Shown one piece after another: positions 27,105 through 36,668 of a DNA stretch of 46,941 bases. The notes under the pieces are model-generated. The model saw nothing but the letters and a program-made list of their open reading frames with translations. It did not search any database and was not told the DNA's origin. Within the stretch, counting starts at the first letter, position 1. The number at the start of each line of letters is the position of its first letter. The stretch lies in the NCBI GenBank assembly GCA_002346475.1, contig DDZV01000022.1:81149-128089 (forward strand), given 5' to 3'. Origin of the DNA: Acidobacteria bacterium UBA2999 (GTDB taxonomy: Bacteria > Acidobacteriota > Vicinamibacteria > Vicinamibacterales > UBA2999). The position numbers were made by a program, and so were the translations under genes.

Positions 27105-28949
27105 TTACTCCACGGTAACGCTTTTTGCAAGATTCCTAGGCTGATCAACGTCACACTCGCGGCGCACTGCGACGTAGTAGGCAAGAAACTGAAGCGGGAT
27201 CGTTAACATTACCGGTGTGAGAAAAGCGGTTGTCGCAGGCACTGTGATTAGCACATCGCGATCAGAATCAAGCACGCCTGCGAGGCGATCATCTCCCTCT
27301 GTACCAATCGCAATAACGGTTCCTCCCCGTGCTTTTGTTTCCTGAATGTTGCCAATCATCTTCTCAAACACTTGATCTTGAGGCACAAGTGCTACAACAG
27401 GCATTTGTTCATCGATCAGCGCAATGGGGCCATGCTTCATTTCTCCAGCGGGATAGCCCTCCGCGTGAACGTACGAAATCTCCTTCAGTTTCAGCGCGCC
27501 CTCTAAGGCAATTGGATAATTGATGCCACGCCCAAGGAATAAGAAGCCTGTCCTTTTATAGAAACGCTCTGCCACCAGCTCCATTTTCTGGGACGCTTGC
27601 ACTGCTTGCTCTAACAATTGTGGAAGTTGCAGCAATGCTTCAAGGTGTTGGCGAATTGCGTCGGATGAGAGCGTGTCGCGAATTTGTGCTAGATGGAGCG
27701 CTAAAAGATTCAATGCGACGAGTTGAGACGTAAACGTTTTAGTTGAAGCAACGCCTATTTCTGGTCCAGCGTGGGTGTAGATGTTGCCATCAGTCTCACG
27801 CGTAGCCATGCTGCCAACGACGTTGCAAATAGCAACACTGGAGGCGCCTTTGTTCTTCGCTTCTTGCAAGGCCGCCAGCGTGTCAGCTGTTTCACCCGAC
27901 TGCGTGATGACAACAGCAAGTGTGTTTTTAGCCACAATCGGATCACGGTATCGGTACTCCGATCCGTAATCGACCTCGACAGGAATATGTGCGAGGGCCT
28001 CAATAAGGCACTTCCCAACGAGCGCTGCATGCCAGGAGGTGCCACACGCAATGATGGTCACTTGTTCAAGGTCCTGGATCGTCTTATCGGGGAGGTTGAT
28101 CTCTGCTAGGAAGACCTGCCCCTGTTCAAGTGAGACTCGACCCAGAATGGTGTCTTGGACCGCCGTAGGCTGCTCAAGAATTTCTTTTAACATGAAGTGT
28201 GGGTGTCCACCCTTTTCGGCCATCACAGGGTCCCAGAGCACGCGCTGTGGAGTTTTTGAAACGACTCGTCCGGAAAAGTTTGTGAAGTCAACACCTGAAC
28301 GTGTGATAACAGCCATTCCTTCGTCATCTAAAAAGACCACGTCCCGCGTGTGACTTAAAATCGCCGGGATATCTGACGCAGCAAAAAATTCATCTTCCCC
28401 TATCCCTACGATCATTGGCGGACCTTTGCGCGCGGCCACGATCTTGTCAGGATCTCCTGCCCCAACCAAGACCACTGCGAACATTCCACGGAGAAATGCA
28501 AAAGCTCGCCGAGCGGCATTTTCTAATCCATCATCACGCATTTCCCGTTCGACGAGATGCGCAATAACTTCTGTATCAGTCTCCGTTTCAAAAGCGTGAC
28601 CTTGGTTTTGGAGTTCACGTTTTAGCTCAAGATAGTTTTCAATAATGCCATTGTGAACAACCACAATGTTCCCAGTGCAATCGTGATGGGGGTGAGCGTT
28701 CTCTTCAGTAGGACGTCCGTGCGTAGCCCAGCGTGTGTGGCCAATGCCGTACGCACCATCGACTGGATCTGTTGAAACGATCGTTTCGAGATTTGCAAGC
28801 TTTCCCGCTGAACGCCGGAGCGAAACGCCCTTAGGACCAAGTACAGCTAAACCAGCAGAGTCGTACCCACGGTATTCCATTTTCCGCAGGCCCTCGAGCA
28901 GGATCGGGACAACAGGTTTTGAACCGAGGTAACCAATAATTCCGCACAT
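27105..28949 (-). CDS. glmS: Glutamine-fructose-6-phosphate aminotransferase (isomerizing)
   Basis: First committed enzyme of UDP-GlcNAc synthesis: fructose-6-phosphate plus glutamine gives glucosamine-6-phosphate. The 614 residues start with MCGIIGYLGSKP, whose Cys2 becomes the N-terminal nucleophile of the glutaminase domain. GHTRWATHGRPTEENAHPH and VVVHNGIIENY follow, then two SIS sugar-isomerase domains (TIIACGTSWHAALVGK, VITQSGETADTLAAL, GRGINYPIALEGALKLKEISYVHAEGYPAGEMKHGPIALID). It follows glmU by 46 bp, so the two steps are probably cotranscribed. No glmS ribozyme was seen in that short gap. Confidence 0.98.
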   Translation of the reverse strand: MCGIIGYLGSKPVVPILLEGLRKMEYRGYDSAGLAVLGPKGVSLRRSAGKLANLETIVSTDPVDGAYGIGHTRWATHGRPTEENAHPHHDCTGNIVVVHNGIIENYLELKRELQNQGHAFETETDTEVIAHLVEREMRDDGLENAARRAFAFLRGMFAVVLVGAGDPDKIVAARKGPPMIVGIGEDEFFAASDIPAILSHTRDVVFLDDEGMAVITRSGVDFTNFSGRVVSKTPQRVLWDPVMAEKGGHPHFMLKEILEQPTAVQDTILGRVSLEQGQVFLAEINLPDKTIQDLEQVTIIACGTSWHAALVGKCLIEALAHIPVEVDYGSEYRYRDPIVAKNTLAVVITQSGETADTLAALQEAKNKGASSVAICNVVGSMATRETDGNIYTHAGPEIGVASTKTFTSQLVALNLLALHLAQIRDTLSSDAIRQHLEALLQLPQLLEQAVQASQKMELVAERFYKRTGFLFLGRGINYPIALEGALKLKEISYVHAEGYPAGEMKHGPIALIDEQMPVVALVPQDQVFEKMIGNIQETKARGGTVIAIGTEGDDRLAGVLDSDRDVLITVPATTAFLTPVMLTIPLQFLAYYVAVRRECDVDQPRNLAKSVTVE

Positions 28950-28995
28950 ACTCCTGTCCTCTGGAAATCCCTATCCTGCGGAGTATAAAAACACT

Positions 28996-30417
28996 CTACT
29001 TTTTACCTGTTTGAACCCGACTGGGCTGGATATCTGTCTTGGCGGTGGCCTTAGGCTTGTCTGCCCAGTTTTTAATGTTCTTTTGTTGAGCGCGTGCAAT
29101 TCCAAGAGCGCGGTCAGGTATGTTTTTGGTGATTGAAGAACCCGCGGCAACATACGCACCTTTGCCTACGTGTACCGGGGCGACAAGTTGCGTATTACTT
29201 CCAATGAAGGCGTTGTCTTCAATGACTGTTGAGTATTTTCGCTCTCCATCGTAATTACAAGTAATTGTGCCTGCTCCGATATTGGCTTTGGAACCGATGG
29301 TTGCATCACCAAGATAGCTGAGGTGATTAGCCTTCGCTCCTGGCCCTAGGGAGGTGTTTTTGAGTTCCACAAAGTTCCCAACCTTGGCTTTGTCACCTAT
29401 TTCTGAGTCCGGTCTTAAGTGAGCAAACGGTCCAATCGAGGCACCATTTCCAATTTGTGCCCCGACGATGAAACAAAAGTTGTGAACAGTCACACTGTTG
29501 CCTAGGAGAGCGTTCTTAATTCTGACATTGGCATGAATTTCACAGGCGTCACCTATCTTCGTCTGACGCTCTAGAATGACCCCTGGATGAATCACGGTAT
29601 CTCGACCTACCTCTACATCGTCGTCAATGTAGGTTGTCGCAGGATCGACAAGCGTTACACCGGCTGCCATCAATTCTTCGTTTTTTTGCTGTCTGGCGAT
29701 TCTGCTCACGTCCGCTAACTCCGTGCGGCTATTAATACCGCGAACTTCTTGAGGATTATCTACCAACAAAGTTGCCACGCTAAGTTTTTGTCTCCGGTAA
29801 GTAGCAACTAGATCCGTGATGTAGTACTCACCTTGTACGTTATTAGAGGCTATTTGGCGAAGCTCACTCCACAACGGCTTAAGGTCAAAGAGATAAATAC
29901 CACTGTTAATTTCTTTGATATTCCGCTCGGTCGGAGAAGCGTCGCGTTCTTCCACGATTCGAGCGATGGTATCTGCTGTTCGCACAATACGTCCATAACC
30001 ATAAGGTTTTTCCAGAACAGCCGTGACAACGGTAGCAACAGCGCTATTAGTATCGTGTGTTTTTATAAGGTGTGCCAGTGTCTTATGGCTGAGAAGTGGC
30101 ACATCGCCGGCAAGAAGCAACACTTGGCCAGCGCTAGCTGCAAGTAAAGGTTCAACTTGTTGCAACGCGTGAGCTGTGCCAAGCTGTGGTTCTTGAACTA
30201 CGATCTGAATGTCGTTTTGTCCATTAAGATGTTCACGGACAGCATCTGCGTGACATCCCACCACTAAAGTAATTGATGCAGGTGAAATTTTTCTGGCGGT
30301 TTTCAGTACGTGATCAAGCAGTGGCTTCCCTGCCAGCAAGTGCAGAACTTTTGGTTTCAGGGACTTCATTCTAGTCCCTTGTCCAGCCGCGAGAATAACA
30401 ACGTGCGTTTCAGCCAT
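28996..30417 (-). CDS. glmU: Bifunctional UDP-GlcNAc pyrophosphorylase / GlcN-1-P acetyltransferase
   Basis: Makes UDP-GlcNAc for peptidoglycan and lipid A. The N-terminal nucleotidyltransferase half has VVILAAGQGTRMKSLKPKVL near residues 6-25 and LLLAGDVPLLS. The C-terminal half, from about residue 245, is a left-handed beta-helix of hexapeptide repeats, with NHLSYLGDATIGSKANIGAGTITCNYDG holding the acetyltransferase histidine. Its 473 residues are full length, with a short basic tail. Its UDP-GlcNAc product and the galU product downstream feed envelope polymers. Confidence 0.97.
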   Translation of the reverse strand: MAETHVVILAAGQGTRMKSLKPKVLHLLAGKPLLDHVLKTARKISPASITLVVGCHADAVREHLNGQNDIQIVVQEPQLGTAHALQQVEPLLAASAGQVLLLAGDVPLLSHKTLAHLIKTHDTNSAVATVVTAVLEKPYGYGRIVRTADTIARIVEERDASPTERNIKEINSGIYLFDLKPLWSELRQIASNNVQGEYYITDLVATYRRQKLSVATLLVDNPQEVRGINSRTELADVSRIARQQKNEELMAAGVTLVDPATTYIDDDVEVGRDTVIHPGVILERQTKIGDACEIHANVRIKNALLGNSVTVHNFCFIVGAQIGNGASIGPFAHLRPDSEIGDKAKVGNFVELKNTSLGPGAKANHLSYLGDATIGSKANIGAGTITCNYDGERKYSTVIEDNAFIGSNTQLVAPVHVGKGAYVAAGSSITKNIPDRALGIARAQQKNIKNWADKPKATAKTDIQPSRVQTGKK

Positions 30418-30451
30418 GAATACAGGATTCGCCTGGCGACGTCCTGAGCAA

Positions 30452-31015
30452 TCAGGTTTCTGACTGTCTTACGTCAGCTGTTGACCCAATTTCATCAAGC
30501 ACAACGCGATTCGACTCGTCTTTTAATAGCGATTCAAGATCCTCGTCTTGTAATGCAAGTAGACGGTTTTCTGGATTGAATCTAACTGCTTGTTGCAGAT
30601 AGCCCAAAGCATTTTCAGCATCGTTGTTTAGAGCATGGGCAACGGCAAGCATATAGAGAGCACTATCATTAGTATTATCTTCAGCAACAACCGAATGTAA
30701 GTGCTCAATGGCCGTTACAGGTTCTCCTGCGTTTAAAGCGAGTGTTCCGGCAAATAAATGCTCTTCCTTGTTGAGTTCCTCAAAACTTGCACGGTGAAGA
30801 TGACGATCGCAAACAGCTAGATGGACCCGCACACGTTCATTGAGTTCTTTTTCATCAGGATAATTTGCCAACAGCTCATTAAAAATTTCACTGGCTTGCT
30901 TAAACTGTCGCTCTTGCAGTAGACGTAACCCTTCCTCATATCGAGTTATTGGTTCTGAGGAAGATCTTGCCTGAAAAGTCGGTGATTCAGAAGCCTGTGG
31001 AGTTTTTGAATTCAA
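30452..31015 (-). CDS. TPR-repeat protein of unknown function
   Basis: The 187 residues have a polar, Ser-rich N-terminus and then tetratricopeptide-like helices: YEEGLRLLQERQFKQASEIFNELLANYPDEKELNERV at about 26-62 and GEPVTAIEHLHSVVAEDNTNDSALYMLAVAHALNNDAENALGYLQQAVRFNPEN at about 96-149. There is no signal peptide or membrane segment, so it is probably a cytosolic scaffold. The likely start is TTG at 31015, with a G-rich ribosome site (AAGGGGGG) just upstream. It lies 34 bp before glmU on the same strand. I do not recognise a specific orthologue. Confidence 0.8.
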   Translation of the reverse strand: MNSKTPQASESPTFQARSSSEPITRYEEGLRLLQERQFKQASEIFNELLANYPDEKELNERVRVHLAVCDRHLHRASFEELNKEEHLFAGTLALNAGEPVTAIEHLHSVVAEDNTNDSALYMLAVAHALNNDAENALGYLQQAVRFNPENRLLALQDEDLESLLKDESNRVVLDEIGSTADVRQSET

Positions 31016-31348
31016 AGTGCCCCCCTTAATTACCGAGTTCAGAACTAGTTTGTTGATTCTGCGGGCTACGAGCTTGGGATGATAATTTTGACATAGACGT
31101 GTTAGGAGTTTGCTTAAGCGGCGCTTACACTAAATCGAAGCCATGGCTCCCGTCAAGAACAGGCTATTAATAGAGCAATTTTGCAGATCGTTTTTTGACG
31201 GAAATTTTACTGAGCATCCACTTTGAGCTTTCAAGAATAGATTAAACATTTGAAACCAATATTTTGTTGTTAGACCTAAAATATTACAAATACTAAGCCT
31301 GTAAGGACTAGAATTAGGGCTTATAAAACATAAAAAAGGTCATATGAA
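31016..31348. other. 333-bp intergenic region without an identified gene
   Basis: An AT-rich gap between the 3' end of rsmI and the start of the TPR gene, both on the minus strand. I see no protein frame worth reporting and none of the conserved RNase P RNA, tmRNA or signal-recognition-particle RNA landmarks. A weak minus-strand promoter candidate starts with TTGACG at about 31158-31163, with a poor -10 about 18 bp further on, and could serve the TPR-glmU-glmS unit. Confidence 0.5.
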
Positions 31349-32188
31349 CTATTTTTTGCTCTCCTCAATTAATTTATAAATTTCATTTGAACGGCGGTTA
31401 TATTTTTTTGCAAGGTTGCGAATAGCTTCACGACGTCCAAGGCCATCTATTTTTGTTAAACGACCTAACTCAATAAGTATCTTTTCTACAATAATTAATT
31501 GGTTTTTTTGGTTTAATTTTGTATCTAAAGGTCCAATCACAATTGTAAACTCGCCTTTAGAAGTCTTTAGTTGTTTGAGCACGTCTTGTGCACTACCACG
31601 GAGCACTTCCTCGTGTAGTTTTGTAAGCTCACGACAGGAAACAATAGGTCTATCACCCAAATAATAAGATAGTTTTTCAAGGAAGTTTTTAATTCTGTGA
31701 GGTGCTTCAAATGTAATTACTGTTTTATGTAGTTGAGCAAGAGACGCGAACCATTCTTTTCTGGCTTTTCCCCTACTTGGTGGAAATCCAAGAAAGATTG
31801 TTCCTTCATTCGGAAACCCAGAAAGCACTAATGCTGTTAATGGAGCACTCGGACCTGGAAGGACTTCAATGGCTATTTCCGTAGTTATGCAGGCTTGAAT
31901 AATCTCTGTTCCTGGATCTGAGATCCCTGGTGTGCCAGCATCGCTGACGACCGCAATGCTTTCTCCCTTCTGTAGACGTTTAAGGAGTTGTGGCAACCGT
32001 GTGCGCACATTATGTGCGTGAAAACTACTGGTATACGTGGAAATCCCATAATGAGACAGCAAACGCTTGGTGCGACGGGTATCCTCAGCTGCTACTAAAT
32101 CAACACTACCCAGGATACGGAGCGCTCGAAGCGTTATGTCCTCGAGATTTCCAATAGGCGTTGCGACGATGTACAACGTGCCGGACAT
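31349..32188 (-). CDS. rsmI: 16S rRNA 2'-O-ribose C1402 methyltransferase RsmI
   Basis: Methylates the ribose of C1402 in the 16S rRNA decoding centre (E. coli numbering) using SAM. The 279 residues begin LYIVATPIGNLEDITLRALRIL, then show AAEDTRRTKRLLSHYGI, VVSDAGTPGISDPG and VLPGPSAPLTALVLSG, all tetrapyrrole-methylase-fold motifs typical of RsmI. The C-terminal ISPRE-like helical extension (GRREAIRNLAKKYNRRSNEIYKLI) is present, so the protein is complete. It is divergent from the DUF885 gene with a 79-bp gap. Confidence 0.96.
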   Translation of the reverse strand: MSGTLYIVATPIGNLEDITLRALRILGSVDLVAAEDTRRTKRLLSHYGISTYTSSFHAHNVRTRLPQLLKRLQKGESIAVVSDAGTPGISDPGTEIIQACITTEIAIEVLPGPSAPLTALVLSGFPNEGTIFLGFPPSRGKARKEWFASLAQLHKTVITFEAPHRIKNFLEKLSYYLGDRPIVSCRELTKLHEEVLRGSAQDVLKQLKTSKGEFTIVIGPLDTKLNQKNQLIIVEKILIELGRLTKIDGLGRREAIRNLAKKYNRRSNEIYKLIEESKK

Positions 32189-32267
32189 TGCAGGGGCGAT
32201 TATTGTACCATTTAGGGATGGGCACTCATTGAGCTTGACTAGCGTAGGTGTCCGGTTATGAATTGGT

Positions 32268-33929
32268 ATGAAGCCTTCGGAACCGTTCCCTCATTTTGTT
32301 AGCGACTATCTTGCCCACCTGCAAGAGGTTTATCCAGGCGAGGCCAGTCTGGATGGAGTTCATTTTTACGATGACCTTCTTGAAGATTTTAGCCGAGCCA
32401 GGATAGAAGCGCATGTTCACGCGCTTTCTGGTTTTGGCAGGCGCTTACGCCAGATTGAGACAAAAGCGTTACCTACAGTTGAAAAAATCGAGCACAAAAT
32501 AGTTGAGGCCAACATCGAAGCCAGAATGTTCGATTTAGAACAGGTACGCTCCTGGGAATCTAGTCCCTATGTGTATGCAGACGCCCTAGCAACAAGCCTC
32601 GCCAGCCAAACAATGTTCGCTTATGCCCCTGAGCCAGAACGCGCGCGTCGCATGTTGTCAAAACTACGTCAAGTCCCTCGTTTGGTGCAGGCTGCACGCG
32701 ACAATGTTAAGGAGCCTGCTGGAATTTTTGTTAAAGCAGCACTTGAAGTCTGGCGTGGTGTATTGAAGCTTATTGAGGATGATTTACCGAAAGTTTTTTC
32801 TACGATTGATGACTTACATCTCCTGGCTGATCTGGCAGATGCTTCGACGGAAAGCAGTAAGACAATTAATGCTTATATTGAATATCTCGAAAAAGAAATT
32901 GCTCCCCATGCAAAGTCTTCATTTCGACTTGGCCGAAAGAAATTTTCTGAAAAACTCAGATTGGAAGAGGGCATTACGTTTGACGTAGACCGCTTGTTAG
33001 CTATTGCGCTCCGTGAGTTAGAGGAAACACAGGAAGAATTCCTAGTTTTGGCTGGTCGACTCAAGAAAGGCACAGACCCAATTGCAGCATGGCAAGAAAC
33101 AAAGAAGCAGCACCCGGAAGCTGGACAATTAAGCAAAGTTGCTCAAGGACAAGTCGATGAGCTAGAGCAATTCTTACGTCAAAGCAATATCGTAACCGTA
33201 CCTGACAACAAATCACTTGTTGTGGCACCTTCGCCAGAGTTTTACAGGTGGGCATTCGCAAGCATGTGGACACCAGGCCCATTTGAGATGAAACCAAGCT
33301 CTGCATTTTATTATTTAACGGATGTGGATCCTCGCTGGACAGCGGAACAACAGGCAGAACATCTTCTCGATTTCAATTACGCTAATCTTTGGAATATTTC
33401 TATCCATGAGGCCTATCCTGGGCACTTCCTTCATTACGAGCATTTGAGGACAGTACAGTCTGTTGTTCGAAAAGCGTCCTTTTTTTCACCAGTTTCTTTC
33501 ATTGAAGGGTGGGCGCACTACTGTGAGCAAATGATGGTGGAAGTTGGATTTCGGAAAGAAGACCAAACAATACGGCTCGGTCAATTAGCAGAAGCGCTTG
33601 TTCGTCTCGCAAGGTTTATTGTGGCGATTCGATTACATTGCGAAGACTTGTCAGTAGAGCAGGGAATGCGCATTTTTCGTGATGAGGCTTTCCAAGAAGA
33701 AGCGACAGCGCGACGAGAAGCAGGTCGTGGCACCTTCGATCCAATGTACCTCGTCTATTCTGTTGGCAAACTAGCGTTACTCAAGCTCCGACATGACTAC
33801 GAAGCACAACAGGGCGGAAAATTTTCTCTCCGAGCATTTCACGACACCTTATTACAACAAGGCACGGCACCGTTCTGGGCACATCGACAGCTCATGTTAG
33901 ACGAGCCAGCTGGACCAATCTTCGAATAA
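32268..33929 (+). CDS. DUF885-family putative zinc metallopeptidase, cytosolic form
   Basis: The 553 residues match the DUF885 family. They have the gluzincin-like HEAYPGH at residues 380-386 and EGWAHYCE at 413-420, which by family knowledge can supply two zinc-ligand histidines and a third glutamate ligand. Family members with experimental data are carboxypeptidase- or aminopeptidase-like, but the substrate cannot be predicted. Many DUF885 proteins are secreted; this one has no N-terminal signal peptide and starts with MKPSEPFPHFVSDYLAHL, so it is likely cytosolic. The ATG at 32268 is followed by an intact frame; fmdB follows after 3 bp, suggesting cotranscription. Confidence 0.88.
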   Translation: MKPSEPFPHFVSDYLAHLQEVYPGEASLDGVHFYDDLLEDFSRARIEAHVHALSGFGRRLRQIETKALPTVEKIEHKIVEANIEARMFDLEQVRSWESSPYVYADALATSLASQTMFAYAPEPERARRMLSKLRQVPRLVQAARDNVKEPAGIFVKAALEVWRGVLKLIEDDLPKVFSTIDDLHLLADLADASTESSKTINAYIEYLEKEIAPHAKSSFRLGRKKFSEKLRLEEGITFDVDRLLAIALRELEETQEEFLVLAGRLKKGTDPIAAWQETKKQHPEAGQLSKVAQGQVDELEQFLRQSNIVTVPDNKSLVVAPSPEFYRWAFASMWTPGPFEMKPSSAFYYLTDVDPRWTAEQQAEHLLDFNYANLWNISIHEAYPGHFLHYEHLRTVQSVVRKASFFSPVSFIEGWAHYCEQMMVEVGFRKEDQTIRLGQLAEALVRLARFIVAIRLHCEDLSVEQGMRIFRDEAFQEEATARREAGRGTFDPMYLVYSVGKLALLKLRHDYEAQQGGKFSLRAFHDTLLQQGTAPFWAHRQLMLDEPAGPIFE

Positions 33930-33932
33930 TCC

Positions 33933-34271
33933 ATGCCTATTTACGAATACCAGTGCGAACAGTGTGGCACATGTTTCGAAGAAATTCAGAAGATGTCGGA
34001 TCCTAACATTAAGCAGTGTCCCAGTTGTGGCAAGGGCCCCGTACGCCGATTGTTGTCGTCACCAGCAATTCAATTCAAAGGATCAGGTTGGTACGTTACC
34101 GATTACGCAGGGAAAGGTAAGCCTGACAGTGCATCCGTTGAGTCGACAAGTAAAAGCAAAACAGCTAAGGTTAAAGTCGATACAGGCAATAAAAAAAGCA
34201 CTAAAGAAAACAAGAAAAAATCAACTACCAACAAACCTGCAAAGTCACTCACAGGTAATAGCAAGCAATAA
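33933..34271 (+). CDS. FmdB-family zinc-ribbon protein with Lys-rich tail
   Basis: A small regulatory-type zinc ribbon: MPIYEYQCEQCG (CxxC at residues 8-11), then MSDPNIKQCPSCGKGPVRRLLSSPAIQFKGSGWYVTDY with a second CxxC, which is the standard FmdB core. The remaining 40-odd residues are dominated by Lys, Ser and Thr and look disordered. Total length is 112 residues. The function of the family is poorly defined. It follows the DUF885 gene by 3 bp and converges on galU. Confidence 0.9.
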   Translation: MPIYEYQCEQCGTCFEEIQKMSDPNIKQCPSCGKGPVRRLLSSPAIQFKGSGWYVTDYAGKGKPDSASVESTSKSKTAKVKVDTGNKKSTKENKKKSTTNKPAKSLTGNSKQ

Positions 34272-34307
34272 GCAATATTTTATTAGTGACGGGAACGAGT
34301 ACCAGCA

Positions 34308-35183
34308 TCAAGATTCCAGTGAATCTAAATACTTGCGGAAGGGCACAGCAAGATCAGGTTGTTGTAAAGCAAAGTAGGTGAAGGCTTTCAAAAAGCCTAA
34401 CTTGTTTCCAGTATCGTGGCGGACACCCTTGATCTCACACGTATAGATTGGGTTTTCGCGGAGCACTTGTTTTAGACCATTGGTTAACTGAATCTCCCCA
34501 TTTTTGTCGCTGCTTGTAGATTCAAGTGCTGGAAAAATATCAGGTGTCAAAATATAACGTCCAATAATAGCTAGATTAGAGGGGGCATTACTCTTGGATG
34601 GCTTTTCAATAAGGTTACGAATGCGACCAATCCCTGGCCCGAGGTCATCAGCCTTATCAATGGCGACAATTCCGTACTTTGACACTTCCTCAACCGGGAC
34701 CTTTTCTACAGCCAGAACCGGTCCGTCGACACGCTCGTAAACATCAATCAGTTGCTTGAGCACAGGCGGGTTAGCATCAATCACATCATCGCTCAGGACT
34801 ACGGCGAATGGTTCGCCGTGCGTAAAAGCTTTGGCGACGAGGACGGCATGACCTAATCCTTTCGGTTCGTCTTGCTGGGCGTACGAGACCTTGATAAGGC
34901 TCAGAAGACGATTAAGCTCTGCAAGCCGTTGTTCCTTGCCTTGTTTTTCTAGGATTTGTTGAAGCTCTGAGGCGAGATCAAAATGGTTTTTGATTGTATT
35001 GTCCCGTCCCGTTACGATGACAATATTGTTTACGCCAGAACGGGTTGCTTCCTCGATGCCGTACTGAATAACTGGCTTATCGACAAGCATTAACATTTCT
35101 TTTGGTTGAGCCTTAGTGGCCGGAAGAAGTCGCGTTCCTAGGCCAGCAGCGGGAAAGATTGCCGTTTGAATGGAGTTCGCCAT
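34308..35183 (-). CDS. galU: UTP-glucose-1-phosphate uridylyltransferase
   Basis: Makes UDP-glucose from UTP and glucose-1-phosphate for envelope glycans. In its 291 residues, AIFPAAGLGTRLLPATKAQPKEMLMLVDKPVIQYGIEEA is the nucleotide-binding N-terminus; VLSDDVIDAN and LIEKPSKSNAPSNLAIIGRYILTPDIF are further family motifs. An AGGAT ribosome site precedes the ATG at 35183. It is divergent from serS by only 41 bp, so the promoters must overlap or face each other closely. Confidence 0.97.
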   Translation of the reverse strand: MANSIQTAIFPAAGLGTRLLPATKAQPKEMLMLVDKPVIQYGIEEATRSGVNNIVIVTGRDNTIKNHFDLASELQQILEKQGKEQRLAELNRLLSLIKVSYAQQDEPKGLGHAVLVAKAFTHGEPFAVVLSDDVIDANPPVLKQLIDVYERVDGPVLAVEKVPVEEVSKYGIVAIDKADDLGPGIGRIRNLIEKPSKSNAPSNLAIIGRYILTPDIFPALESTSSDKNGEIQLTNGLKQVLRENPIYTCEIKGVRHDTGNKLGFLKAFTYFALQQPDLAVPFRKYLDSLES

Positions 35184-35224
35184 GCGAGTGATCCTACCAC
35201 TCAGGTAGAATCGACTTCGAACCT

Positions 35225-36511
35225 ATGCTTGACACTGCCTATCTCAGGGACAATTTGGAGCTTGTTCGCGGTGCCTTAAACCGGCGAGGCGTCGATTTAT
35301 CCACAGAACTTGAGCAGGTGCTTGCGCTCGAAGTGCAACGACGCCAGATGCTTCCCAAACTGGAAGGACTTAAGCGCGAACAGAATGCTACAGCCGCTGA
35401 AGTTGCGCGGGCCCGGAGCCAGGGTCAAGACACGACAACTCTCCAACAATCAAGTCGTCAACGTGCCGAAGAAATAAAGCGACTCAGCGTTGAGCTTGAA
35501 AAGATCGAGCAAGAACGTACACGTGGCTTGCTAACATTGCCAAACCTGCCTCACGAAAGCGTTCCAACCGGAGCAAAAGCCTCTGACAATGTCGAAGTCC
35601 GTCGCTACGGCAAACCAAGAACTTTTACTTTTACACCGCAAGCGCATTGGGATCTCGGTCCGGCACTGGAAATCATTGATTTTGAGAGAGCTTCAAAAAT
35701 TTCGGGTGCCCGCTTTTCCGTGCTGAAAGGTGCTGGCGCACAACTAGCACGGGCCCTGATCAATTTTATGCTTCATCTCCACACGACGGAACACGGTTAT
35801 ACCGAGATCGAACCACCGTTTATGGTGAACAGTGCTGCCCTTACTGGTACCGGGAACCTCCCGAAGTTTGAAACAGACTTATTTAAAATTTCTGGAGACT
35901 GGGATCTATATTTGGTACCAACGGCCGAAGTTCCTTTAACGAACTTACATCGCGATGAAACGCTTCATGGAAAGCAGTTGCCGATTCGCTACACCGCCTA
36001 CACTCCTTGTTTTCGAAGCGAAGCAGGTTCGTACGGCGCAGATGTACGAGGATTAATCAGGCAGCATCAGTTCGACAAAGTAGAGCTAATGGTATTTACG
36101 CAACCGAAGGACTCCTACGACGAGCTTGAACGATTGACGGCTAATGCCGAAGAGGTCCTTAAACGACTGGAACTACCGTATCGCACCATGGTGCTTTGCA
36201 GTGCGGATATGGGTTTTGCCGCTGCAAAAACTTACGATATCGAAGTTTGGTTGCCAAGCCAGAGTTGCTATCGAGAAATTTCCTCATGCAGCAATACAGA
36301 AGCCTTCCAAGCACGCCGAGCCAATATCAAACATCGACCTGAAGGTGGCAGGAAGTCAGAATTTGTGCACACTTTAAATGGTTCTGGACTTGCGGTCGGA
36401 CGAACGCTAATTGCGATCTTAGAGAACTACCAAGAAGCAGATGGTTCGATAATTGTGCCGGAGGCACTCCGTCCATTTATGGATGGCCGTACAGTAATCC
36501 AGTCACAGTAA
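35225..36511 (+). CDS. serS: Seryl-tRNA synthetase
   Basis: Class II synthetase charging tRNA-Ser and tRNA-Sec. The 428 residues begin with MLDTAYLRDNLELVRGALNRRG, then the long antiparallel coiled-coil arm at about residues 30-105. The catalytic core has motif 2 YTPCFRSEAGSYGADVRGLIRQHQF and motif 3 GSGLAVGRTLIAILENYQ. A tRNA-Ser gene lies about 10 kb downstream in the same window. The gene is full length with no oddities. Confidence 0.98.
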   Translation: MLDTAYLRDNLELVRGALNRRGVDLSTELEQVLALEVQRRQMLPKLEGLKREQNATAAEVARARSQGQDTTTLQQSSRQRAEEIKRLSVELEKIEQERTRGLLTLPNLPHESVPTGAKASDNVEVRRYGKPRTFTFTPQAHWDLGPALEIIDFERASKISGARFSVLKGAGAQLARALINFMLHLHTTEHGYTEIEPPFMVNSAALTGTGNLPKFETDLFKISGDWDLYLVPTAEVPLTNLHRDETLHGKQLPIRYTAYTPCFRSEAGSYGADVRGLIRQHQFDKVELMVFTQPKDSYDELERLTANAEEVLKRLELPYRTMVLCSADMGFAAAKTYDIEVWLPSQSCYREISSCSNTEAFQARRANIKHRPEGGRKSEFVHTLNGSGLAVGRTLIAILENYQEADGSIIVPEALRPFMDGRTVIQSQ

Positions 36512-36668
36512 GGATCGAACTATTTTCAATAAATTCCTAAAAACATTATGTTTTTTGATAGCTGCGAGGCGAGAAGTTTGCAATTGATAGGTTTCCCACT
36601 ATTCTATCTTTGAAATTTTTACTGTAATTACAGGGTCCTCGCTTTAACAGATCAAACGGTAATAAATT

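Noticed and set aside
31016..31348. RNase P RNA or tmRNA beside rsmI
   Set aside because: Looked for the conserved RNase P core (GAGGAAAGTCC type) and tmRNA ends on both strands and did not find them.
32236..32262. TTGACT-N16-TATGAA promoter for the DUF885 gene
   Set aside because: It would put the transcript start at or after the start codon, and the -10 match is weak.
36512..36668. Cobalamin riboswitch ahead of the B12 radical SAM gene
   Set aside because: No B12-box-like GCCACTG or core elements are visible; only a single weak long-range pairing is present.
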